Origin: Solidesulfovibrio carbinolicus
GTDB taxonomy: Bacteria > Desulfobacterota > Desulfovibrionia > Desulfovibrionales > Desulfovibrionaceae
DNA: 64,000 nt
Assembly (NCBI RefSeq): GCF_004135975.1
Contig: NZ_CP026538.1
Coordinates: forward strand, 2,790,001-2,854,000
Reading direction: 5' to 3'
Part shown: positions 18,201-24,304 of the stretch, piece by piece
Numbering within the stretch: position 1 is the first letter of the stretch
Layout of the letters: every line of letters starts with the position of its first letter
Made by a program: the position numbers and the translations under genes
Notes under the pieces: generated by a model
Databases searched by the model: none
What the model saw: the letters and a program-made list of their open reading frames with translations, nothing else
Told to the model about the DNA's origin: nothing

Positions 18201-18251
18201 GAACTGGCGGCGATTCAGTTCGCCCTGGCCGTTGTTGCCCTCGCCCGTCAT
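15222..18251 (-). CDS. Tat-exported molybdopterin oxidoreductase, tetrathionate-reductase (TtrA)-like
   Basis: A protein of 1009 residues, about the length of TtrA. The twin-arginine signal RRQFLRRVGQGAAVAAAG (residues 14-31) sends the folded enzyme to the periplasm. Cys59, 62, 66 and 112 or 115 (SVCLACNAVC ... VCGKC) would hold the N-terminal [4Fe-4S] cluster. Cys232 in HTDICGLGF is the candidate Mo/W ligand. The substrate cannot be read from sequence: tetrathionate, thiosulfate, arsenate or selenate are possible in this clade. The start overlaps the stop of the upstream ferredoxin-subunit gene (ATGA), so the two are translated together. No membrane anchor gene lies beside it. Confidence 0.8.
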   Translation of the reverse strand: MTGEGNNGQGELNRRQFLRRVGQGAAVAAAGTILGDAASAQAGTTPPADGETRVVHSVCLACNAVCGVRGEVRGGRLQRVSGNPYHPYNMAFDPIDQDTPAADSLAVPSPVCGKCQDTANHTQSPYRLVRPLKRCGPRGSGQFEPIEWDRLVVEIAEGGRHFAHIGEERHVPGIKDLLSDEPIEPAAPELGSRRNGLVFVTGRLQTGRQQFIDRFVKGAVGSANRIGHTDICGLGFRMGNFALTQGKEIELKADPLSAAYILVFGANVYEALQPGINTYGALMARRQAEGSLRFAVIDPRATRAAVHADAWLPVRPGRDGALALGLARALLDENLCNLRYLSAPSAKEARLRGFGSCTNAPCLVIVDPRHPENGRMLRLKDIDPSKGGQAGETLMVLDAAGRVVAAEATGEAVLEGKAVATDYFGNAWQVETAFSLLRAGIEAHSVETYAAEAGVDAAELRRVARDFAAAGTRGAVTQYHGAGNYICGVHAAYAVALLSALVGSPDMRGGYLKGGGGAGDCETGLYNLKEFPGQRKPGGAAISREKFAYEKTSEYKKKKAAGTNPYPARLPWFPFSAGGLSNEALIGLDAGYPYKAEVLFTYLYNGVYSAPGGLRFKETLLDPGRTPLHVSIDTAINETNIYADYIVPDLCYPEGHHGWLTPHAPALRFTAVRTPMMEPLTGRTADGRPFGTETLLIDLALRLGLPGFGDAAIPGADGATHPLRTAEDFYLRAFANLAHNAKAKPATDADVAFVEGNYPIAARKGLLPNDQWRAVCRILARGGVFRPYEDVFEGERFTRGIERYMVYNETLARTKDSMTGRRLPGTPVWMPPQTGDGTDLANTDRDYPLTLVTYKRHLHTQSRSLWYSRAMAIVPDNAVEMHPDDAAGLGLAQGDRIRLASASNHEGVAGRLELTRMVRPGCVAVSFHFGHTQFGGTALAVKDAASVFLGGSAVADGDRLVPRQAYRAGINPNDVARLDPALGNTPLTDAVAGIPDFSSTRVRVTKETA

Positions 18252-18901
18252 GACGCCTCCTTGCGTTTGGCCGGCCGATACAGCACGGCCCCTTCAAGCC
18301 CAAGCTCGGGCCTCTCCGGCTGCAAGCCGCCGGCGGCCAAATGGTCGGCAAAAAGCCCGGCCGGATTGTTGCGGTCGCCAAAGGACCGGGCTCCGGTGGG
18401 GCAAGCCTCCACGCAGGCCGGGACTAGCCCCTTGGCCAGACGTTCCCGGCAGAAATCGCATTTGTCGACCTTGCCGGTGCGGCTGTCGATAAAGCGCCTG
18501 CCGTAAGGGCAGGCGGTCACGCAGGCCCCTGCGCCGGTGCAGCGCTTATGGTCCGTGACCACGATGCCGTCGGCCTCACGGCGCACCGCGCCGTTGGGGC
18601 AGACCGGCAGGCACGGCGCCTCGCGACACTGGTTGCAAAGGGTCGGCAGGAAGCGCAGCACGGCAAAGGGACCGGACGTATCCTCCGTCTCCTCCACCTT
18701 GGTGGGAAAGCCCCCGGGCATGGCGTCGTTATGTTCCTGGCAAGCCACCACGCAGGCCAGGCAGCCGTTGCAGCGGCCAAGATCGATGATCATGGCGTAG
18801 TCGGGGGGCGGCACCTCGGCGGCCAGGCCTGTCGCCGGCAGGACGGCGGCAACCAGGCAAGCGCCAAGACCCTGGCGCAAAACCATGCGTCTGGTCGGCA
18901 T
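18248..18901 (-). CDS. Tat-exported four-cluster ferredoxin subunit, TtrB-like
   Basis: The electron-transfer subunit (217 residues) for the molybdoenzyme. The RRMVLRQGLG signal (residues 4-13) suggests Tat export. Four cysteine motifs follow: CNGCLACVVAC (44-54), CNQCREAPCLPVC (89-101), CTGAGACVTAC (121-131) and CDFCRERLAKGLVPAC (148-163). The third has Ala124 in place of the second Cys, so a [3Fe-4S] cluster or an altered site is expected there. ATG 18901 has AGGAGGT just upstream and begins right at the signal; the longer frame has no signal. It is the first gene of a two-gene operon. Confidence 0.82.
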   Translation of the reverse strand: MPTRRMVLRQGLGACLVAAVLPATGLAAEVPPPDYAMIIDLGRCNGCLACVVACQEHNDAMPGGFPTKVEETEDTSGPFAVLRFLPTLCNQCREAPCLPVCPNGAVRREADGIVVTDHKRCTGAGACVTACPYGRRFIDSRTGKVDKCDFCRERLAKGLVPACVEACPTGARSFGDRNNPAGLFADHLAAGGLQPERPELGLEGAVLYRPAKRKEAS

Positions 18902-18918
18902 GGAGTACCTCCTGGGCA

Positions 18919-18947
18919 ACGGCCGCGCCCAGGCAGGACGCGGCCGT
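18919..18947 (-). promoter_or_regulatory. Leader hairpin upstream of the molybdoenzyme operon
   Basis: ACGGCCGCG and CGCGGCCGT form a perfect 9-bp stem with an 11-nt loop, ending about 17 nt before the start codon at 18901 and next to its Shine-Dalgarno. It could affect translation of the operon. No known regulator site is recognised. Confidence 0.3.
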
Positions 18948-19065
18948 GAGGGGATTAGCGGGTGTCGTGCCGCATCCGTGAAACGGACACGGGCCATTTC
19001 GCTGGAGCCGCGCGAAAACGACGAAGTTCCCTTAAACCATACGCCGAAGATTCAGAGACGCGACG

Positions 19066-20082
19066 TTAGTCGGCCTTGAATTCCACGGTGTAGGCAAAGG
19101 TCTTGGGGCTGAAGAAATCCAGGGTGCGGCCATCGACCTGGGCAAAGGGATACATGTAGTAGGTCAGCGGCGGGCCGGCCTGCTTGGGAGCCAGGGTTAC
19201 GTCGGTGGTCCCGCGTTCCAGGGCGATGCGGAACAGGTCGTCCCCGCCCCAGAAAAACTCCACCCACTGCTTGGCGTCCTTGAGTTCCAGCTTGTTGACC
19301 AGCATCATCTTGCGCACATCGGCGGGATCGACCGGAACCCAGCCCGTGCCCGGCAGATAGAATTCCACCCAGCAGTGATAGTCGCCGGTAATGGTTCCGG
19401 TCTTGGGGGCGGCCATGCGCAGGCCGTACACGTCGCGGCAGGGGATGCCGGCGGCCCGGGCCACGGCCACAAAAACGGAACTGATGTCGGCGCACTTGCC
19501 GCCGCCGTTGCAGCTGGACAGCGTGCGGCCCGGCTGGCCCAGGCCGCAGCCCACCACGTCGTTGTCGCGGTAGGTGTGGGCGATGACCCATTCGTAAACG
19601 CCGCGCGCCTTGGCCAGCGTGCCCTTGCGACCCTTGGTCGCCTCCTTGGCCATGGCGGCGAAGGACTTCTCATCCTGGGGCGTAAGGCCCACCTGCTTGA
19701 GATAGGGAACGACCTCGACCGGAATGGGGCCGCCGTTGTCCACGAGCCGGGGCAGTTTGGCGTAGTGGGAATCGACGTGAAACGACAGCGTCAACTTGGG
19801 CTGTTCCTTGGGTTCTTTCCACTGGGCGTAGAGGGAAACCGCGCCGCTGGCCGGGTCGCGGTAGACGCCGGACTGCTCGAAGTTGCCGCCAAGGCGCACG
19901 TCGCTGATGTCCTGGTTGGCGTCGGAAAGAGGATACGGCAGCCACAGACGCACATTTTGGGCGTCGGCCGCAGCCTGGACATCAACCGTGTAGGTGACGG
20001 TTCCACCGCGCACCGTTTCGGCCAGGGCCGGGGCGGACAAAGCGACAAGCAACACCAGGGCGCAGGCAAAACGCAAACGCAT
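19066..20082 (-). CDS. Secreted transglutaminase-like cysteine protease/peptidase fold protein
   Basis: A protein of 338 residues with a signal peptide (MRLRFACALVLLVALSAPAL, then AE). The mature N-terminal part is beta-rich. The transglutaminase core has Cys197 in GGGKCADIS, His236 in GDYHCWVEF and Asp252 in VPVDPAD, the expected catalytic triad order. Such periplasmic proteins are often peptidases or peptide-bond-modifying enzymes; the substrate is unknown. ATG 20082 has GGAGGT upstream, and the alternative at 20103 would add seven residues in front of the signal. It precedes the ttr-like operon on the same strand but is separated by about 165 bp. Confidence 0.8.
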   Translation of the reverse strand: MRLRFACALVLLVALSAPALAETVRGGTVTYTVDVQAAADAQNVRLWLPYPLSDANQDISDVRLGGNFEQSGVYRDPASGAVSLYAQWKEPKEQPKLTLSFHVDSHYAKLPRLVDNGGPIPVEVVPYLKQVGLTPQDEKSFAAMAKEATKGRKGTLAKARGVYEWVIAHTYRDNDVVGCGLGQPGRTLSSCNGGGKCADISSVFVAVARAAGIPCRDVYGLRMAAPKTGTITGDYHCWVEFYLPGTGWVPVDPADVRKMMLVNKLELKDAKQWVEFFWGGDDLFRIALERGTTDVTLAPKQAGPPLTYYMYPFAQVDGRTLDFFSPKTFAYTVEFKAD

Positions 20083-20110
20083 GGGACCTCCCAACAAGGG
20101 CAAAAGGATT

Positions 20111-20138
20111 CACGATCACCAATTCTCAAAGGATCGTG
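20111..20138 (-). promoter_or_regulatory. 7-bp inverted repeat upstream of the transglutaminase gene
   Basis: CACGATC and GATCGTG with a 14-nt spacer (about two helical turns between centres) lie 30 bp upstream of the start at 20082. Possible operator; no matching regulator is known from the window. Confidence 0.25.
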
Positions 20139-20223
20139 CCTTATGCCACAGACGGCAGGCGGTTCACCAATCGTTTGTTACTATCGCTTCCCCGGCCATG
20201 CATCACGTAGCGTCATAACACGT

Positions 20224-20607
20224 TCAGGCCAAGGCGTCGGTCACCACCGCCTTGCAGCCCAGGGTCCGGCGCACCGGGCAGCTTCGGGCGGCGCGCAGGA
20301 TGCGGCGGCGGTCATCGTCCGTCAGGTCCCCTTCGAGGGCAATGGCGCAGGCGTAGGCCGCCGTTTCCGGGACCGAGCGGTCAAGCGTCACGGTCACGGC
20401 GACGCCGGCCAGGGGAATGTCATGGCTGGCCGCGAACTTGGTCATGATCATGACCAGGCAGGAGCCCAGAGCGGCTTCCAACAGCTCATGGGGCCGAAAG
20501 CCCTGGCCAGCCCCGCCTTTGTCCGGGGTAGCGTCGCACAGGCCGGTGAATTGGCCGTTGCCAAAGGCCACCTGCAACGGCGTGGGAAGTCCTCGGCATT
20601 GAATCAT
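20224..20607 (-). CDS. OsmC/Ohr-family protein
   Basis: A small cytosolic protein of 127 residues of the OsmC family. The two family cysteines lie in the helix AALGSCLVMIM (about residue 50) and in ARSCPVRRTL (about 110). In OsmC and Ohr these reduce organic hydroperoxides with help from dihydrolipoyl proteins. FRPHELLEAALGSC is the family signature. ATG 20607 has AAGGAGA upstream; the longer frame to 20661 runs into the terminator hairpin and is rejected. It stands alone, downstream of the M16 protease terminator. Whether it is a peroxidase or a YhfA-like relative cannot be decided. Confidence 0.85.
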   Translation of the reverse strand: MIQCRGLPTPLQVAFGNGQFTGLCDATPDKGGAGQGFRPHELLEAALGSCLVMIMTKFAASHDIPLAGVAVTVTLDRSVPETAAYACAIALEGDLTDDDRRRILRAARSCPVRRTLGCKAVVTDALA

Positions 20608-20660
20608 ACGCCTGTCTCCTTTTCCTGTTTCTTGTCCCAATCGCCAGGCAATAGCCAGCA

Positions 20661-20696
20661 AAAAGCCCCTGCCGACAGTCGCCGGCAGGGGCTTTT
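20661..20696. terminator. Intrinsic terminator after the M16 protease gene
   Basis: A perfect 14-bp stem (AAAAGCCCCTGCCG / CGGCAGGGGCTTTT) with an 8-nt loop. On the minus strand it continues into a T-run (CTTTTTGC), 30 nt past the protease stop. The symmetric A/T ends make it usable in both directions. Confidence 0.85.
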
Positions 20697-20726
20697 CCGA
20701 GGCTTTACACGGTTTGCACTGTCGCG

Positions 20727-23351
20727 TCAGGGCTTGACGCGGTAGATGTAGGCCTTTTCCGGCAGCAGATACTTGCCGGCCAGTTCCTTGAGGGTTTCGG
20801 CCGAGACCTGCTGGGCCGCCTCGACCTGCTGCCGCTCGCGGTCCAGGGGCCAGCCCCGGGCCAGGGCATTGGCCGCTTCGCTGCTGCGGGCCTTGAGGCT
20901 TTGGCGCTCGCGGTAGTAATCGCCGGCCATGACGTTTTTGGCGCGAAGCATCAACTCGTCAGGCAGCGGCGTGGAGCCCAGCTGCTGCGCCACCTCGGCA
21001 AAGCCGGTCCGGGCCGCCTCGGCCTTGTCCGGGGATGTGCCGATGTAAAAGGCCAGGAACCCGGCCTGGGGCGACTGCCACAAAAAGGAGGTGACGGAGT
21101 AGCCGAGGTTTTCGCCGTCGCGAAGGCGGGTAAAGAGCAAACCGGACTGTCCGGCCAGGGTTTCGTTTAAAAGTGTTAGGGCCGGGGTTTCCGGGGAATC
21201 GCTGCCGGGCACCGGGAAGATCATGAACAGATGTTCCTGGTTGCGCTCGGTGAGCGTGGCCACGCCGTCCCGGGTCTGGCCCCAGGCCGGCACGGGGAAG
21301 GCGAAGGGTCTGGCCGGTCCGCCGGCCTTGGCCAGGGTGTCGGCCAGACGGCGCACGGCGGCGGCGTCGAAGTCGCCGCAAACGGCCATGACCCAGGGCA
21401 TGGCCTGCTGGTCCTTCCAGAAGCCGGCCACGTCCTTGGGCGTGAACTTGGCCACGAAAGCGGACTGGCCCAGGCGCATGTAGCCGTAGGGGGAGTCGCC
21501 GAATAAAAACGGGAAGATGCGGCGGAAGGCCAGGCCCATGGGCTCGTCTTCCTTGGCCTTAATGGCCGCGAGCTGATCCTTGACGTCCCGGGCAATCTCG
21601 ACCGGAGCAAAGGCTGGCGCGGTCAGCACCTCGGCGAACAGGCCGTACAGGTCTGTCTGGAAGCGGCTGGGGAAGCGCGCCCCGACCGAGAAGGAATCGC
21701 GGCCCGAGGCAGCCGAGATCGAGGCCGAACGGTCGGCCAGATAATCTTCCACGGCGTTGGCCGAGCGCTTGGCCGTGCCGCTGGTCAGGCTGCTCGAAGT
21801 AAGCTCCGCCAATCCCTGTCGATCCTTGGCCAGCAAGGCGTCGCCGCCGTTATACACCATGGAGATGGAGACATAGGGCAGGGTCGCGTCGGGTAAAAGG
21901 ACCAGGGTGCGGCCCTGGCCCAGGGACACGACTTCCGCGCCGGTCTTGTCGGCGGCGGCGACGGTCGCTACCTCGGCCGCCTTGGGCCTCGGCCAGACGC
22001 GTCCGGCCGTTGCCTCCAGGCTGGCGGCGGTGACCACGGCTTCATCGGCCTTGGGGACCAGGGCGGCCACGGTCAGACGCTCGGGGCGAAACGCGGCGGC
22101 AATGACGTCGCCCAGGCTCTTGCGGTCAACGAGCTGCACCGCGCGCAGGTAGTTGGCCTCGCCGCCCGGCTCGTAGCCGTAGAATTGGAAGTAACCGGCT
22201 TTCATGGCCAAGCCGGAAAGGGTCTCCTTGGCCCCGAACAGCCCATCCTCGGCGTTGCGCTTGACCCGCTCGATTTCCTTGTCGCTAAAGGACGCGCCGG
22301 ACAGCTTGGCCAGATCGGCCAGCAGGCCCTGCCAGAAGGCGGCCACATTCTTGGCGTCCAGGGTGGCGTCGATGATGAAAAGCCCGGAACGCTCCAGGGT
22401 CATGGCGGCGCAGGAGATGTCGTCCACGAGCTGCTTGTCGTACTTGAAGGCGCGGTAGAGCCGGCTGGTCTCGTCGCCGGCCAAAAGCCCGGAGAGCACG
22501 TCCAGGGCGGCCTCGTCGGCGCTGCGCAGGGCCGGCATGGGGAAGGCGACCTGGAGCCGCACCTTGCCCCACTGGCCGTATTCCACCGCCACCGACTTCG
22601 CGAGCGTCACGGGAGCGGCATACAAGGCCGGCGGGGTCACGGTCCGGTCGTTTTGCAGCTCGCCGAAAAGCGCCCCGGCTTCCAGGAGCACCTCGTCGGC
22701 GCGCACCTTGCCGGCCACCACCAGCAGCATGGACTGGGGCTGGTAGCGCTCGGCCACGTAGTCGCGCAGGTCCTTGTCGGTAAAGCCCGAAACCGTCTCG
22801 GGATAGCCGATGACCGGCCGGCCGTAGCCCTGCCCCGGCCAGACCAGGCCCTGGGTCAGCTGAAACAGGCGGCTGTCCGGGTCGTCGCGGCCACGGGCGA
22901 TCTCGGAGAGCACCACCTGCTTTTCGCCGTCCAGTTCGGCCGGGTCGAACTTGGCCCCGAAGATCATGTCCTTGACCACGTCCAAACCCAGCCGCCAGCG
23001 CTCGGCCGGCAGGTCCACCCGATAAATGGTGCTGTCAAAGCTTGTGGCCGCGTTGAGTTCGCCGCCCGCGCCCTCGATGTCCGAGGCCACCTGGCCGGCC
23101 GGCCGCTTTTCCGTGGACTTGAACACCATGTGCTCCAGCAGGTGGCTGAGGCCCGCCTGCTTGGGCGTCTCGTAGGCCGACCCGGCATGGACAAAAAGCC
23201 GCACCGAAGCCAAGGGGAATCGGTCGTCCTCGATGGTCATGACGGTAAGCCCGTTTTGGAGCCTGACGACCTTGGGGGCGTCGGCCGCGAAGGCGGCCGT
23301 GGAAAGCGTCAGAACGACGGCTACAAAAAAAAACAAAGTACGCCAACGCAT
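20727..23351 (-). CDS. Secreted M16 zinc protease (two-domain, PqqL/insulinase-like)
   Basis: A protein of 874 residues with a signal peptide (MRWRTLFFFVAVVLTLSTAA). The N-terminal M16 half has the inverted zinc motif HLLEH (His70, Glu73, His74) and a later EKQVVLSEI (143-151) supplying the third ligand. The C-terminal half is a second M16 copy without the motif, as in fused M16 proteases. The substrate is unknown; such enzymes degrade small peptides in the periplasm. GAGGAG sits 9 nt before ATG 23351 and only 3 nt before ATG 23357, so 23351 is preferred. The upstream methyltransferase ends about 90 bp away on the same strand. Confidence 0.9.
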   Translation of the reverse strand: MRWRTLFFFVAVVLTLSTAAFAADAPKVVRLQNGLTVMTIEDDRFPLASVRLFVHAGSAYETPKQAGLSHLLEHMVFKSTEKRPAGQVASDIEGAGGELNAATSFDSTIYRVDLPAERWRLGLDVVKDMIFGAKFDPAELDGEKQVVLSEIARGRDDPDSRLFQLTQGLVWPGQGYGRPVIGYPETVSGFTDKDLRDYVAERYQPQSMLLVVAGKVRADEVLLEAGALFGELQNDRTVTPPALYAAPVTLAKSVAVEYGQWGKVRLQVAFPMPALRSADEAALDVLSGLLAGDETSRLYRAFKYDKQLVDDISCAAMTLERSGLFIIDATLDAKNVAAFWQGLLADLAKLSGASFSDKEIERVKRNAEDGLFGAKETLSGLAMKAGYFQFYGYEPGGEANYLRAVQLVDRKSLGDVIAAAFRPERLTVAALVPKADEAVVTAASLEATAGRVWPRPKAAEVATVAAADKTGAEVVSLGQGRTLVLLPDATLPYVSISMVYNGGDALLAKDRQGLAELTSSSLTSGTAKRSANAVEDYLADRSASISAASGRDSFSVGARFPSRFQTDLYGLFAEVLTAPAFAPVEIARDVKDQLAAIKAKEDEPMGLAFRRIFPFLFGDSPYGYMRLGQSAFVAKFTPKDVAGFWKDQQAMPWVMAVCGDFDAAAVRRLADTLAKAGGPARPFAFPVPAWGQTRDGVATLTERNQEHLFMIFPVPGSDSPETPALTLLNETLAGQSGLLFTRLRDGENLGYSVTSFLWQSPQAGFLAFYIGTSPDKAEAARTGFAEVAQQLGSTPLPDELMLRAKNVMAGDYYRERQSLKARSSEAANALARGWPLDRERQQVEAAQQVSAETLKELAGKYLLPEKAYIYRVKP

Positions 23352-23437
23352 GGGCATGTGCTCCTCTGGCGGCGGTTGGAACAGCGGCATGAGGTAATGC
23401 CGCTTTGACGGACGCGACGGAGAGATAAAACGCTGCA

Positions 23438-24166
23438 TCAGTCGTTTTGGGCAACGATGGTGACAAGTCCTCGTGTCATTTCCTCAACAAGAACGACATA
23501 ACCGGCGTCCTTGAGCATCTCCACCACAACGGGTTGGCGCAAACGCACCTTGCAATAGGCGCTTTTTTCCATGTTCCAGCCCGAAACAGCGCGATAATGG
23601 ACGATATCGGTAACCGTGATGACGTCTTCATCGTAGTCCAAGAGACAAACGAAGTGAAAGTCGTCATCGCTGGCCACAGGCAAAATGCGATCCGTGCCGG
23701 TCAAGGCCCGCTGCTGGTCGCGAAAGGTGAGGACCAAACGCGCCCTGGGCTCAAGCGAGGCGCGCAGCGCCGCCAAAAAGGCTCCGATTTCCTGAAGCGA
23801 GCCAAGGTGGGCCAGGGTGTCGCCCATGCAGACGGCCAGTTCGGCCGGCTCGCCGACCAAGGCTGCGACGTCGCGGATATCGCCAAGAACCGGGGTGACC
23901 TTACGCCCGGCCGTGCGCTGGGAAAGCTCCGCCACGAGAGTGGGAGAAAAGTCCACGGCCGTAACCGAAAACCCCCGTTCGGCCAAAGGCAGGCTCTGAA
24001 AACCCGACCCCGCGCCCATATCCACCGCTCGCCCGGAAGTGCGGGGCACGATCCCGAGGCGGTCGAAAAGCGCCCCGTTTTCCGCGGCCTTGGCCTCAAA
24101 GCCCCCCATGGCCCGTGAATAATGGCGCGCTAACAACTGTTCATAATGCGTTTTGGCATCCAGCAT
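23438..24166 (-). CDS. Class I SAM-dependent methyltransferase
   Basis: A protein of 242 residues. The SAM-binding motif I is VDMGAGSGFQSLPLA (about residues 48-62), motif II has AVDFSPTLVAEL, and a GDIRDVA acidic loop follows, so this is a class I Rossmann methyltransferase. The C-terminal half (LVLTFRDQ, then beta-rich) fits the Methyltransf_25/11 small-molecule group. The substrate is unknown. AAGGAGGT upstream of ATG 24166 is a strong ribosome site. It is probably cotranscribed with the M16 gene downstream. There is no cysteine pattern or helper domain to suggest a specific target. Confidence 0.8.
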   Translation of the reverse strand: MLDAKTHYEQLLARHYSRAMGGFEAKAAENGALFDRLGIVPRTSGRAVDMGAGSGFQSLPLAERGFSVTAVDFSPTLVAELSQRTAGRKVTPVLGDIRDVAALVGEPAELAVCMGDTLAHLGSLQEIGAFLAALRASLEPRARLVLTFRDQQRALTGTDRILPVASDDDFHFVCLLDYDEDVITVTDIVHYRAVSGWNMEKSAYCKVRLRQPVVVEMLKDAGYVVLVEEMTRGLVTIVAQND

Positions 24167-24304
24167 CTTCGACCTCCTTCCATCGTCCGTACCTCGTGGG
24201 AGTCAACCGTATGCGGTCCCCGGCAAAGCCCGGATTTCCCTTGGACGAACGATGCCCGAAGGCAAGGTGCGGACTTTTGGCAGGAAAGGGAACTTAAAAA
24301 ACCT

